Below, in pieces: positions 1 to 15,500 of a stretch of 64,000 bases of DNA. The notes below the pieces were generated by a model that was not told the origin of the DNA, did no database searches, and was given only the letters and a program-made list of their open reading frames with translations. Numbering within the stretch: the first letter of the stretch is position 1; each line of letters opens with the position of its first letter. Made by a program: the position numbers and the translations under genes. The DNA lies in contig CM072886.1 of the NCBI GenBank assembly GCA_037013685.1, forward strand, positions 86,496,922-86,560,921, read 5' to 3'. This DNA is from Acridotheres tristis. Its lineage: Eukaryota > Chordata > Aves > Passeriformes > Sturnidae.

Positions 1-419
1 CCAAGTGACCCTGGTGACACTTTTTTGGGTAAGAGTTTAAATTGCAGGAGGAGTTTATTTAATTGCCAGTCAATCTACATTTTTTTAAAACAGAAGCTTG
101 AGCATTTTTATTTCATTTAGTTAAACCTGCTGAGAATACTTACATGATCAACACAGTCTTATTAAGCCTTCTGAAATGTACAAGCTTACTGAGTGCCAAG
201 AGTCAGCTGTCCTGTGAGAATAAGGCTCTAGAAAATGCAGTGCTAAAAGACATTTTAATCTGCCTACTTATTCTTAGTAAATTCGAATAAAATCAGAAAG
301 ATTGTTAAGGTACATCTGAGAACAACATTTTAGGATTAGAGAACTTTAAAAATCCCTTAGTTTCTAAGTTTTGTTACAATTAACCATAGACAAAACTGTA
401 AAAATAGCTGAATACTTAC
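1..419 (-). other. TERT intron 15, partial
   Basis: AT-rich non-coding sequence downstream of the exon 15 donor. I translated the minus strand and found no segment resembling the TERT C-terminus and no repeat family I recognise. Confidence 0.7.
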
Positions 420-557
420 AGACTTTTAAAGATGTAAGCAGACATTTGTAAACAGCTTCGTGATTTGACAGTTTGACAGTGAAGGCATGGTAGCAGAGCC
501 ATTCTGCTACATGAATAGGGAATATGCCAGATACACCTTTGTTACTTGCAGCAATCC
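420..557 (-). CDS. TERT: TERT exon 15 (residues 1245-1290)
   Basis: Encodes [16 protein letters not shown] and [11 protein letters not shown] of the C-terminal extension. 138 nt as in human. Acceptor TCTCTAG|GGA, strong donor GTCT|GTAAGT. The remaining exon, ending in the family's conserved C-terminus, is not found in bases 1-419 and must lie to the left. Confidence 0.92.
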
Positions 558-3500
558 CTAGAGATAGAAAAGGAAAATAATGTAACTGAAAATGATGAGC
601 ATTAAGAAGTATGTCTGATCATTCCTTCTATAAAACCACCCCAGGATTTTTTACTAGAAACCTGTGCAGTCAGTGAAGTCTTGTACATCAGCAGAACTAG
701 TGCCTGAGACTCAATCTTCAGAAAACTGAGTTTAAGAAAAATGCACTGTGATTCTTAGCAGGCACTTCACAATATTAAATCCTGATCTTTATCCCAAAAT
801 CACACCATCAGACTGCACATTCAAGATGCTCTATTTGTCTAAAAAACACCCCAAACAAATCCAAACCCACTACTTCATTGCCATTAACATCCTATACCTG
901 AATTTATTGTTTTCAGGACAGCATAGCAGCATGATGCAGTCTGAGAGATAATCCTTAGGAAGAAATGAGGATTTTTTCTAACTTGCTGGTTGAATGGAAT
1001 TTGGAGAACACAGGCATGGAACCTGTTCACAAAAACAGCCTATTTAATCACAAGTCATTTGCAATTTCAAGTGAACATATGACTAAATAGCTTAGGCACT
1101 ACACAACATTTAAAAGCGAACATCAGTATTTAGCTGTATCAACACTGTTACTGCATGACATCTCTCCCATATATACACATTCCTGGAATGTCAGACATAT
1201 ATGATGTTTGTTTCTAAATTTTATGCTGAAAGATGATCTTGAAGCAGTTTGCCTTGGTAACAGACTTCTCCTCTGAGGACAGCACAACTGTGCTATGTGC
1301 AGGGAAAATTAAAATACCCATCGTCACCAATTTCATATCACAGACCATGCCACCAGAGAACACCCACATGAGAGAGAGTGAGAGGGAGACAAAACAAAGC
1401 AAAACCCCACAATAAATTCAGAAAAATAAAACAGACTTCCAAATGATTTCACAGACCAAGATAGTCAGTCCTTTGCCTATTTGGAAGCCAACTCTATAGA
1501 AATTATTTGTATTGTTTGCTTCCTTACGCCTGTGAAAATATTTTAAAACTGCTGACTTTTTTTACCTTCAGAATCTGACATTATAATCCTGCTTATGCTG
1601 AATATAGCCAATTACAATGTTGATTTTTAATTAAACAACAATGTATATACTTGTTTATTAAATTAACTCAGCATATTGCCATCACTTAAAGAAACTGTGA
1701 CACTTTCAATATTTAAAGGATAGACCCAAGTACTTGCTGCATAACAGGTCTTGGGCTGAATTAACCTGATATGCAGTTATTAGGGTGGACAGTCTTTTAA
1801 ATAACATATAAAGGCCACTGTTAGAATATTACCATAAAACCAAACAGAAGTAACTAAGTGATCATATCTATCAGAGAAAAATCTTAAAATCACCCACAAC
1901 ACAAAAGTTTAAGAGCTGGACACACCAGTGCTGTACTAGACAAACCCAATTACACTTCTTGGACAAAGAATATAGCTTGAATGTGGACCAAGACGAATTT
2001 AAGAACAAAATCAAAATGTCCCTTTGTAACAAGTGAGCATAGCAAGAGAGCGACATCTGATTTCTGTGAAGAGTGAAGAACTTCTAGCACATTTTCTTTG
2101 TCAAAGCAATAAAACCCCAATTACTTGCTGCTGCCAATCATTCAAAGTTTCCAATATTCATAGTTGAGTCTTTTCTTGCAACTTACTTATTAGTTTTGAT
2201 TTCTTTCCCTTATCTTTGTTTAAAACATTCACTTCCTCTGCTGATCAAGCCCAGCTCACAAATACCAAGATATTACCAGCTAAGGAGTAATTAAAACATT
2301 ATCAGCAATAAGAAACTGCAATTAACTTGGTAGAATGAAACCTCACTTTACCTAAAGTTATACTGGTCAAAGTTCTACATGACTTAACAGATACAAAGTT
2401 CTAACTGATCTAAATATAAGATGGTTAATAAGGCTTCTTGTAATACTCCTGAAGCAAAACAGACTGGTTATCCTGAGGTCAGCTGTCAAAACCAAGACAC
2501 TGAACATCCATTTGAAGTATCACTTAAACACACACATCAAATATATTCCTCTATCCTAAACCTAACCGTATTACTTAAGAACAGTGTTGAAACAAGAATA
2601 ATTTGACCTACTACTGACATTTACTACTGCATACATCACACACACATATATAGACACTGCACTCTTACATAGCATACTTTTTTCTAATTCATAGCTCCTC
2701 CATGTGTCAAGAAAGAGTAATGAAATGCTAACACTTTCTTCAGAAGACAGTGACCTACCTGTAAGCCTGGAGTAAAAATATCTTGTAGATGTTAATGAGA
2801 ACTGTTCTAAGGCTGTTGATCTAGAACAGAAACAGAGCCATAAGAATATTTTAGTGTCATAACAGGATTTGTTGAAGATCTAGACAAAAAGCATTTTATG
2901 GTAAACTTTAAAGACTTCTTTTATGCAACTAAGTTAACAATGTTGTGAAGGATCACTTCTGGAACCCAACATTGTATTTGATGTCAACATTTCCCGATTA
3001 TGTGGATTTCCTCTCAAAATAAACTTTCATGTTAGAACTCAAAGCAGTTTTAATGGTCTTCATCACTTATTACAATATTGCCAAACATTCATTTTCATAT
3101 TCCCACCTGTAAATCAAGAAATAAACTATGACATTTCAGTTTAAGGACTGCACTCAGTTTGTGTTTCATGTTTTTCCCAGCTGCTATATTTGAATTGAAG
3201 GAAAGACTTGATCTGATGGAAGTACAGGTGTAACTAGAAAAAAAGAGTAAAAAAGTAATTAAACTCCATGGGCTAATAGACTAAATTAAATTCTGTAAAG
3301 TGAGCCTCATTTAACTTCCCATGTTACAGAGACTTCCTGCTAATTAATGAGCCAGTAGCTAAAAGATGACCATAACTAAATTTAATACTGAAAGAGACTA
3401 GGCCCTGTGGCATTAAGGGTATTAGCTAAGGGCTGACTTCAATTCCTCAGGGCTGAAAAATTGACCCTGATAAAAAAGCCAATGCAGTAACTTTAAAAAC

Positions 3501-6500
3501 AAACTAAATATAGCCAGAACATTATTAATTGCTCCAGTGACAATCATCTTATCTATATCTATGATCCATGAATGTAGGAACTTAGGTTTGAAGCCACCTG
3601 AGTTACTGGAACAACCCTGATGTCCCAGCTACTTAAATCAAGATTAGCAAAAGCAAAGGTTTGAAACACTGTGGTGGGCCTAGCAGTGCTGGGTTACTGG
3701 TTGGACTCTATCTTAAAGGTCTTTTCCAACATAAACAATTCTATGATTTTATGATTCTGATTAGTGTCTCCCAGACCAGCAGCATCAGTACCCTTTTCAA
3801 CATAAATAGTTTCTTTCAAGAACTCAGAAAGCAAATAAATATCTTTGGCTGTTGATTTTTGGTCCTTTGCTATGGGAGACCATGTCATATAAATTCCTTT
3901 CCTAAAATGACCAAACTTTTCTGTTTAGGAAAACTACTGAAGAACTTTACCACCCTATCAGTAGAAAACCTTTTCTTAATTTTCCACTTAAATACTTAGG
4001 GGCTGTTTATACCAAAAATGGTCAATAATGCAGCAATATTATCCTTGAGTTTAAACAGTCCTTTCTTTTCAATCTTTAGCAAATGTCTAATGCCATCTCT
4101 AATATTCCATGTAAAGGATCTACACAATTTTTCAGTAGGATACATTATCCTGTCCTGAGTTCTATGCCACTTCAGATTGTTTTGTCTAAATTGTCAAGGT
4201 TGCCAGTTTAAAGAGAAGTTCTCTTCCCCACACATTCTTTTCCATCTGAAGTGTACCAGAGGGAACACCTGCGATATCAAAAAGATTGCTAGTCCCTCTA
4301 CTCTATATCAAATTAATCCCAATCTCTTTTGCATTTAATTCAATTACACGATTCCCAACACCCTTGTGCTTCTCCCACTATGCACAAGATACTAGAAAGC
4401 TGACACTGGTGTGTACAACTTTATTTACCTGGAGTAATCGCAGTAAACCTCAAGTGTTTTTATATCTAATAACAAACCACACCATGGGATCAAACGACAA
4501 TCTGGCAGCTGTTTAAATTTGGAACATCCTGGGATATCATCAACAGGAAAATTCACCACTGTCTTATTTGGGTTTATTAAAAGGCCGTACTCAGGAATAC
4601 CTGATGTTAGAGTCCTAAAACAGATATAAACAGTTAGGCTAAGCCCCTGCGAGCAAAGCAGACAAAAACTGGCACCATGCTGCAATACACAAGATCTTGA
4701 ACAAAAGGGCAGAAATCAAAGAATAAAGGGAACCACAGCCAATTCTTCATGTTAAGGAACACAGCTAGAAATAAAGAAAGTGAAGATATTTCAGATAAAT
4801 AAAAACATAAAATAAATAAACTTGAGGATTATGGAAAAAAAAATTACAGATTAATGCAAATTAAGCACATCAGCCATGCAATACTTGAGACAAGCTGTAT
4901 GAACCACACTCACAGAAACCTCTGAAACAAAAAATCACTGGAAAAAGACAGATGACAAGTTATTGTTTTTGGAGGTTAACAAAACCAAGGAGAATCTATA
5001 TAACAGGAACCTCACTTATCTGATGAAAAGTTTTGAACTTTGAGGGGAACATTTTACCTAAGAAAGTTTTCACTGCCAGAATGCCTGCTGATTACCTGCT
5101 ACATACTGTATCAGCAGTGTCATGGACAAGGAGCAGTTTGTCTTATTTGGCAATGTACTTAAGTGCAGGCTTCATCCTTTTAAAGAGAGGAAGAGGTATG
5201 CTCTTCTTCTTGGGAAGTTATAGTTTTAATGCTATCTCCTCAAAACTAATTTATTGAGTTTCCCAGTTCTAATACTACATAAGGAAACACTGGTACTACT
5301 GCATTTGTGGCAGAGAGCTCATAGGATCTGATCTGTAAACAGTTCTGGAAATCTCTCACCGAAAAGGCTACTTCTCTAGAGAAAATCAACATAGCTGGTA
5401 CAGAAGTTGATACAGAACAAAGATGCAGACAACTTCAAAGGGCAAGAAGGACAGTATTTGCACTGCTACTCAAGTGACATGGTGCTGAAAAGATGTTACA
5501 GAGATTAATGGCTTGGGGCCTTCACTGTTAGTTTATAGTTTCCAGAACTGTAAACCCAGAGATCTCTAGAAATTTCCTTCTGTTCTGATAAGGAAATGAG
5601 GACAAATAAAGTCTTCAAAATATACTATCCACTTATACTTCAAACTGTACTTAATTGATTGCTCCATTGCCTTTCAGGCTCACAACTTTCTGACTGCATC
5701 TTTCTGACAACTGAAAAGCATGATGCAACTGACTACACTGCACACACTACACTTTTCTTCAAGACCTGTCCTCTGGATCCTTTAAATTGATTTTGGCATC
5801 AGCAGAACTCCCTTACAACTGACTGTATACTCCTATCCACAGTAACCAGGAGCCTCTTCTGAGATTCAAATTTTAAAGAAAAGGTAGTTCTGAAGCACAA
5901 TAAGAATTACTGTTTTAAAACTTCTGTGTGAACTACATACTACCATGCTACCGGTATCTTCAGATAGTCATCATGGAATATTAATAACCAGAAAATTCTT
6001 AGCAATATTGGATCAGACAAGAGCTACATTTCTTCCCTGGGAACAGAAAGCAGTACCACGAGTGCCCAATAAAAATATTTTGAGAATGCAAATAAGACAT
6101 CTCAAAAATTTAAGAGAAAGTGGTTTTGATAGACAACTGTTATCTGCTTTGGTTAGGCTGCAATACTAATTTTTGCTTGAAGCTCCATCAAGGTTAGTAG
6201 GTAGGTCCCTAATTCAAACTTAAGCAGGAATAGCCCACCATGTAAACTGCAACAGACTGCTAACTGGCTATCAAGAAGGCAGTTTTAGGATTCTTCCCAA
6301 GCACAGGCTACTACCAAGGACTCCAAAACAGCCCACCTATGTGCATAAAGATGAAAAAGAATTACGTAAAAGGCAATAATGCTTACTGCTTTTAAGACTA
6401 TGACTCTAATAGCATACCTTATAAAAGTTCTTGCCTTCATTATATGTGGTGTAAGCAGCAAAAAATCATCAATGAGACGTATGAGAACTCTGTAATCAAG

Positions 6501-9500
6501 AAGAAACCAATGTTAGATTTTTCAATATGTAATATTTTCAAAGTTTTTTCATACACTTGAGAGCAACAATTAGCCTGCCTATTTTAATTCACAATATGGT
6601 AGAGGCTGGTATGAACTCCAAATTGAGACTCATGAAGAAATTCTCAGTTTTGCTTCTTTCCTAAACAAAAAGGAAAAAAGTAAATTAAAAAGCAATGAGA
6701 CTGGCTAGATGAAGCATGAAGGAACTTAAAACACACAAACTCTTCCACAGTGGCTTCCCAGGGGTTTATGTTTTCCCAAGGGAGAATTTCCAGTCTCTTT
6801 CTCTAGAGGACAAAGAAAAGAGGTGCCAGACCAGGTACACAAGTAGATTCTTGATGGGCTCCAAGTCTATCTTTGTTTACCATGTAATAACTTGTTTATG
6901 AAGCTATAGCTTGAATGTAAAACAGAATACTATCTACCACTGTAAAGGCTGAAATTTTCCAACAGAATTCAGACCCCAAGCATGTCCATATTTTTCTGGT
7001 AAATCTTGCCTAGCAGATCACAGAGAGGTAGCTCTGGAGATGATGACTTACAGTCTCATCTTCAAAGCAAGAGTACTGCCATCACTATGGTCAGATCAGC
7101 TGCACCTTGGCCCAGCCCAGTCAATAACCACCTTATTCTTCTGACTTAAAGAAAAAATTCAATTATCGAGATCATTCAACAGACACCTAAGCAACATTCT
7201 AAAATCTGCTCTATATAAAGACAGCTGCTGTATTAAAGAGTGCATTCTTCTGAACTTCTTCAGTTTCATAATCTCCATTTTGTAGACAACACCCTTTGAA
7301 AGCAACAGACAGCTTTTCAGACTGACATCAAAGCATCCTCAAAAGTCTGTAAGAACTACTACTTCTATAGGGAAATGTTTAAAATTCTGACACCCAGCAA
7401 GCTTCCCAAGAAGAGACATCAGACAGATGCACTTATCTGGAGTATTCCCACAGTCTTTTTCATTCTTTTGTGGAAGAAATCACAGCAATAAAGGGAGATG
7501 TCTGAGGAGAAGTTTCAGGGTCCAGCTCATGACTAAATAATCTAGGATTCAGCTGGGGATCTGTTCATACAAAGGTAAAAGGAACTTTCAAAATTTTTAC
7601 AGCTAATAAAGAGGTAAAGCTTTTATCAAGCTAGCTTTCTGTCAAGCTCCTAAGAAGCAAGCACATGCAGGGCACAAAGACTGAGAGAAGATTTACCAAA
7701 AAATCACACAGGGCTTCAAACAAGAACCAACATACCCCATAAAAAAATCTGCTATAAAGCTCTGACCTTGATAAAATGTTAAGATTTACCAACAGTGGAT
7801 TGAAAAGCCCTCAGGCAGAAGTCTGAAGTATCAGAAAGTCTGTAACAAACATCTTGTCTAGGGTGAAAAGACCACAGATGATGTGGGAATGAGTGAGGCA
7901 TAGCCATAAACTTCAAAGTACAAAAGCAGCTTGTAAGACTCCTTACAGCATCCCTAAATACAGTGATCAAAGAATAAATCTCCTACCAAAGATATAGGAA
8001 AGCCTCTCTGCATTTTCTTCTCAATCTTGTAATACGGAAATTCTCCAGAAAAAACAACCACTATTTCACTGAAGCTGCAGAGATGTTTGTGTGCACCACA
8101 CTCCTAATGAAATTGGAAATCCTTGAAATTCAAAACTAAATGTTAAAAAATGACTAATACATATACTACATATTATGAATTACTATAACAGAGCACAGAA
8201 CAAAGCATCCCTACCCATCCTGCTTTATTCCAGAGAGCAATTTGTTTTCCATATCTCCATAGAATAAGCTGCAAAGTAAGGTTGACAAAATGGAGCCCTG
8301 TGGAATTCCACAGCACTGTAAGTAGTACCTACCAAAGAAAAGGAAAAAAAATATTCAAAACATGCAACAAGATCACAGTAGCTGTTAAATATTTTTTCCA
8401 AGTATAACATAAGAAATATACTTTATGTTTTCCAGTTAGCCTTAAATTTTTCTGTTCTTTTTTCCAAGAATCTATATAGAGATCTAGTTTTAACTTTAAT
8501 AGTGAAAAAACCTCATTAATACACATACTCCTTTCGTATTAACAAACTCCAGGAGATAACTGCCATTAAATGAAAGAATTTGTGTAACTGATCTCAAATC
8601 ACAAGGCCTCCTTCTGCTGCAGAAAAATACTTCATTGAAGTTTTTTAATTCTTTATGTTACATTTTACCATGACAGCTTCAAGACAAGTGTTCCTATACA
8701 TAAAACGAAGTGCACTGGGAGGATTTTCTATGCTGGCATCAACCAAATGGGTATGGCTCACAAAACCCAAGAGAATTATTTTCACAACACTTCTTTGAAG
8801 CAGTGAGATACTATAATGTCCTTTTCACCACTATTACATGAATGACTTGGTGAAGCTGAAGAGAATAAATTCAGACTACATACTACTTTTGAGCACTGAT
8901 CCTACCTGTATTTTCAGCCATCTGAAAATACTCCTTGCAGCAATTTTCTTTTTGTTAAATGTATCAAATTATATTAAAAGATTCCTTAGAGGTCCCCAGC
9001 TCAATAATCTGCATTTTTCTCAAAACACCAAGTTAATGTTGACTGTGTTTTTTTAATGAGAAAGAGTCTATTTATTTACTGAACATATGGGGTTTTTTTT
9101 GGACAAAGAAGAACAAGCTACTTAAAAGGGGTAAGTTAATTTCAGGACAAACAGTATTTTTTCAGTCAAGTTGGGACTGAACTTGGAAGCGTGAAGCTGG
9201 TTTTGTCAGGGTGTGCTCTCTGAAACCATTAAAATTCCATTAAATATACTCATGTTGGTTAGTCATTATTAAAGTATGCCACAAGAGCATTCTTATCCTG
9301 CCAAAGGGAGCATAAGCATCAATGATAGAAAAAAATATAAACATACTTCCATGTGACTCCTTGAGAGCATTTCTCAGTCTCCCTCACTCCTATGAGATTC
9401 TAAAATAAATACTCTAAAACAAAGGTATTTTTCCAGAGCAAGAAGCTATTCATTCTAATATAAATCACTCTGAATTTACAAATAATGATCATTTAAGTAC

Positions 9501-12500
9501 TTCCTTTTTTAGACATGCTACATATTTGCCACCTAGAGGCAAAATATAAGTATTAAGTCAGTATCTCTACTAACACAAGAAGAAATCTGCATCACTACGT
9601 TTTGTAACATCTCAATCTTAATTTTGGAGTTGCCAATAATTTAAATTCCTATTGATACTGCCTTTTATTTTTATTGCAACTTGCCAAATAGCAAAACAAT
9701 TGCACTACAGGGCAACTGACAAGGCTTTTACATAATTGCTTGGATGTTACTCTTGATTTTGCTCACCACTATGGAGCTCATAATTTTGAAGTATATTCCT
9801 TTGGAATTACACTTGCAGTTTTAAATGAAGGTTATTCCACATTCTATGAAATAATACATTATGAAGGTTATTCCATATTCTACGGAATAATGCATTGTAA
9901 ATAGTGAATGTCATCCAGGTAAGGAAGAGAAATTTTATTGAATATAAAGTTGACTCTTCATGCTTTTTTGGAGCTTAAACCAATACACAATTTTCTCATT
10001 AATATGAAATAAAAAAATCTTTAAAAGATAGCTATCAAAGAGTCAATTAAAGGCATCCTCTTAACAGAAAACAAACAAATCAACCAAGCATGCTATATAC
10101 AGAATAACTAATTTCTTTTTACCTGTTCCTAATCTTCAGAATGCTGTTATGTATCATTTGAAGGAAAAAATTAAACAGGCTGGAACTTGTCTCTTGGAAA
10201 GTTAAACTCTAGAAAGGTGACAAAACAAAACAAGATTTGAAATGAAAAATACGCTATATCTTTGAATATACACAAGTATTTTAAAAATTAGATTGTAGCA
10301 GCTCAGACCCCTAAGTAAATGAAAAGACAAACCCTAAAGCCAAGATCTGAGCATACATGCTAAAAAGCTGCTCTCATCCAACAAGTTAATTTTTGTTGGA
10401 TGTTGGTTTTTGGGTTTTTTTGGGGCTTTTTTGTGTTAGGAGAAATCAAATATAACACCTAAATCCACTTTAAGTGCTGGCATATTACAACATATAAGAC
10501 TTTGCTCTTTTGGCTACTTTCTATTCTGTAGGACAACTTCTGTATGTCACGATATCTATGATTTCCAAAGTCTTGATACACTCACTTGCCCATTCTGCTG
10601 CAAAACACACACTTCTCCAGGTATTACCAACACTTCCATGCACTGCTGTCCACCCAATATTTATGGAACATTTTGTTAAAAACTATAAGATAAAAAATCC
10701 ATTTATAATAATTTAAATACCCTTAACAATGACTTAATTCAAATTAAAATAAATTACTTACTACTTGCATAGATCAGACAGCAGACAAATGCACCCAGCT
10801 TTTGAAAGAGCCATGCAAGATCACGATTCTTCGCATTGAAAAGATAATGTGATGTACCAATGGTACGACACCCAGCCTGACATGACACTTTTCTCAAAAT
10901 ATTTTGTTCTTTTAAGATAATGACATACAAATAGTTTTCAAACATAAAATATTTTTAAATAGTACGCTACTACTCATGCAATATCTCACATAGTTCTCCA
11001 GTTCTCTCATAGTTCTCTAAATCAGTTTGAAAAAGATAACAAAATGTACTTAGACACGAGAGATCCAGCTAGTTTCCATTTTCATCCAGGTATTCATTAG
11101 ACTTTCTTATTTTTGTAAGATCTTGGAATTGTACACCAGCCACACCATACATTCTACTCTTATATCCACAGATACACAAGATCATTTCACTTGGATGTTA
11201 CAAATCACCTTCTGGCAACTTTGTCATTTTCCACTGCCAGGTTTAGAGAAGAAAAATTTAAAGAGGAATTACTACCCTGAAAGAGCGTAACTGTCTGCTC
11301 ATTTGACGCTCGGGAAATCCTGGAGGTTGTTATTATGGAACACCATGATTCCAAGCAAGGAAATGCATGAAGAAACTGTCTATCACTTCTATGCCTTTGT
11401 CATGTTCCTTGCACAAAAGGAAATCTTGAGAACAAACACTTGTATCACAAAAATTAAAACAGAAGGATACTTCCTTCTTGCAAAAAAGCATCAGTTGGAG
11501 TAAATTTAAAATATATGTAATTTTTAACCATACTATAATTCACTGAAAGCAAGAAATCACTTTAAACAACAACTTAAAGAGTTGATTTTGTTTGCACTTG
11601 ATTTGTGTTGCACTTAACTCCCCTAAAGAAGAGTTCATTCTCATCAACCTTGGCAGGTAATCCTTAAAACTAGTTTTTTTTATTTTTAGCTAGGCATAAA
11701 ATAAGATCTTAAAACAAAACAAACAAAAAGTTGTGCAGTTTGCTAGTCAAGATCCCATATCCTTAGCTACTTGTTTTGTAATACATTTTGGTCATTCTTA
11801 CTTCCGTATGTTTTGGACATAGGAAGTGTTGACGCCCACTTATACTAGATAATTTCTCATTTGAGGACTGTTGCAAGAAACAGTGAAATTAGGAAAGGAA
11901 GAAGAAAACACTGATTAAAATAAAAGCTTGATAAAATAATGAGAAAATCTAGGAAAAGTCTAGAAGGATTTTTTTCAGATTTCTTGCCTGGTGCACTCCT
12001 CCCACTAAACACTCAGTCTGTTACAAACATCAAAGAAGAGATTATGAAAGTCTTTCTGCAGAAAGTGTTGGTTACCTAGATGAGAAGTAATGTCACCATA
12101 TAATATGTACATACAAGTAAAAACTCCAATCTTTCTCTAATTCTTCTGTAGTTTTCTTTTACAGTTGAAAAGAAACCTCACAATACTTACCTGTTCAACT
12201 ACTATTGCATTTTGCAATGAGGAATTCTCCTGAAGCTGGGACACAAACTGCTTCATGTCTGGCATAAAGTCCTTGAAAGTAGAAACCTGTATAATTGTTT
12301 AAATTGTAAAGAAACAAATGACAATAGCAATAGAAAATTCAATAACTGACTTTTCTATTTAGTGGAGGTCAAAGGACCAGCCTTATTGCGTTACTTTAAT
12401 CCAACAGCTCCTCTACTGTTAAATTGAAATGTCTCACCCACAAATCTATATTTCCACAACACATTTACCTTTATTTTTACTAAGAGCAAGTAAAAACTTT

Positions 12501-15500
12501 AAAAGGTACGGACTAAAAACAAGCTTTTTTGCCCCTGGAAAATATCTAAGAGTATTAAAAAACAGTTTATTAAGTACTTAGTCAATTCAAATTGTGACTA
12601 AAGAAAGCTATAAAGGAAAAATTTTCCTGGGACCAAAATGTGTTTACTACAGCAAACAGAAGCAATCAGGAAGTCATACATGTCTCCTATAGAGCCTCCT
12701 GGCTTTTCCACTTGGGGTAATCATAATCACAGCATAGCGCCGTATGCAGTACACGGTTCTCTTCTCAGGCTTCAGGACCCGCGAAATCACTTCCACAAGT
12801 TTATTGTGAGGAATGGTATCAAAAGCCCTGGACAAATCAGCCTGAAATAGAAGAAATATCTTCCACCACATATTCAGCAATATTGCTGCAAACACTACGA
12901 TACTACAGAAGAAGTATTGCTGTAGTGTGTAAGCAAGGCTGAAGGACAGATCATAAGGGAGTAAAATCATTGCATCATTCAGCCAAATCTGTGACAAAAT
13001 AAAAACTCACTGCTTATCTGAAAAAAATTTCCCTGCTCATCAAGTATTCCCTTAGAAAGGAATATCTAAATCATGTTTTAACACAATTCTTATTATTGAC
13101 AGAAGATTATACCATATGCAACCTTAAATCTAACACTGAACCCCTAATTTAAATTAGTAGCTGGTATTCTTATGTTTAAATATTTTAAGGAACTTGCCTC
13201 ACCATATAGCCAGGGAGATGACATCTTAGATTTTTGGAAAGCTGCAAACCTACATATTTTACCTTTCTCTTCCTTTCCTTTTCATATTGGAAACCTACGT
13301 CTGCTTTTACTTGTCATAATAAAACCAGAAAACTTTCTGTAAAAACAACAATCTTTGGATTATTACAACACAAATTATGATATGACCCTTTGCCTCAAAA
13401 GATAACAAGACAAAATTATGGAAGTTATTTCAGGGCAGGATGATAAGCAACGTGAGAGATGAGAACAGAGCCCCCCTATAATACACACAAATCTGTGTAA
13501 CTTATGTATTTCTGTTTCCATTGCCCCAATTCAAAGCTATGACTTGAAATCAAACACAAAATGTTGCCTACTAGACAGAACTGACAAAAGTGTGAAGATG
13601 AAGAGCAAACTCCTTTAAATAGTAGGCTACCACAAGCATTGATTTTTTACAAGTGGGAGAAGAAACTTACTGGAAAAACACCAACCAGAAGTCGTATGTT
13701 CATTTTCAACAGAAACTAATGATACTGATAGAAGGGACCAATTTTTTAAGAGACATTTAATTTATTCAAATGCACACAGAACATTTTTTTCTGGTTTTCA
13801 TATGGCTCAAAAGGCTATCTGAGCTTCTATCTATCTTTCTCTCACTTTTATACCTAGCTAAATGTAACTCCAAAAAATTCAGTGCATGCATAGAAGCAGG
13901 AGCTCCTGCACAAAAGATGGACAGAAAAACACCCAAGTAAAGAAAGCTCTACTGCAAGGACACTTATCTACAAACAGCAATCAACCACCCCCATCAAAAA
14001 ACTAACCAGTCTGTAAGGTATGCACAAAATTTTATTAAGGAAAGAAAAAAATTATGTAGTTAGATTACAGTTAGTACAGGTATAAAAGTATCTGCACAGG
14101 CTGATTTTGAAAAGCTGGTTTGAATATGCAATTAAAAATACATACCTTTACACAGTAGAAATGAGGAATTTCACCACCAGATTCAAGAATCTTTATAACA
14201 AACTGCTTCCATGTCTTGTAGATATCATCTTTCCCAAACACTGAGGAGCCTGTAAAACTGGTGTTTATAGTCCGTTCATAATTTAACGCACTAAACAGAT
14301 TTTTTAGTTGAGTGTTGTAATGACTCATCTAAAGAGATCAAAGAGAAGCACCTTAAGTTATGCTGAAACACATTAAATTCTTTGTAACACGTAGATTACA
14401 AATTTACATGAAGTTTGGGATTAAATTTATGCATTTACTCTATTATTTTGTTCAACTGAAGCTTTCAGAAAGCCTGAATATCACTGCAGTAACTACTTCA
14501 AAGTGACAAAACAGTCTCAGTTTTGGGGTTTTTTTACAGTTAAATCCTATTGAAAATACTTTAGTGCCTATTCTTGACTCTTGGAAATCAGAGTGTAATA
14601 GTTACAGTGATAAACAGAGGAATGCCAGCAAATAAAACCACCACTGATCTGAAAACAACTTAATAAATATCATTCATTCTCTCTGCTAGAGATACTGACA
14701 GCAACAAGAACAGCAAAGAGAAGGTGTGCTCTGAGATTTTATGCTAACCCCAGCTGCACTACCAACTGTGCCTCTGGAGGTACTTTATCCAAGTAATGGA
14801 GCAAAGATTTAACTCAGCTGTGGGAGTAGTCAAGTACATCAGAGCAGCACTGAAGTCCTGCAGGTTGATTAGCTCTGTAAATACCATAATGTGGAATATT
14901 ATGTGAAGTAACACTCCACAGTTCAGAAGTGCTTTTAGCTGATGCTCTTTTCATCTGGTCTGGGATCACACGGTATGAAGTTAGTGCTAGGAAGCTGTTG
15001 ACATCTCACCCATTTGGGGAACATTCAATCTTGTGAATGAGGCTCAGCCTTAAGGAAAATCAATTAATGCAGCCATTCAAGAGAGTGAAACTGGGTTGCC
15101 ACTATGTCTTCTGGTTAACTGCCTTGTTAAATACATTATTCTGTGCACTGAGTGTTCTGTCTCTGTTCCCACACTGCAATTACTTTCAGCTTCCTTCCTT
15201 CTCTCTACTGTGCTTGCTCCAGCTTCCTTGCCCTTCCTTAGACCCTCTTCTGTAATGTACCCAGCTCACCACTGCTCACTGGCTCCACAGGCAACCTCAC
15301 AGATCAACATGCACCATCACTATTCAGGCAAATCCCAATAGGCCAGACTCACCCATATCAAAATAACAAGATTACCTTACAAGCTGTGCCTTTCTATTGG
15401 GCTCGTTTCCTTAAGGGAGGTTTGCAAACAAAAGTCTGTGATTCTGGAACTGGAGGCTTGTGGTAATTAACCATTGGAAAGGAAGAAGCTAAGCTGCAAC

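Noticed and set aside
1..419. TERT exon 16 within the left edge
   Set aside because: Translation of the minus strand shows no segment resembling the conserved TERT C-terminus.
8225..8410. 61-codon minus-strand frame at TERT exon 9
   Set aside because: Wrong frame; the true exon frame carries the motif B' sequence.
12638..12850. 70-codon plus-strand frame
   Set aside because: Antisense shadow of TERT exon 6.
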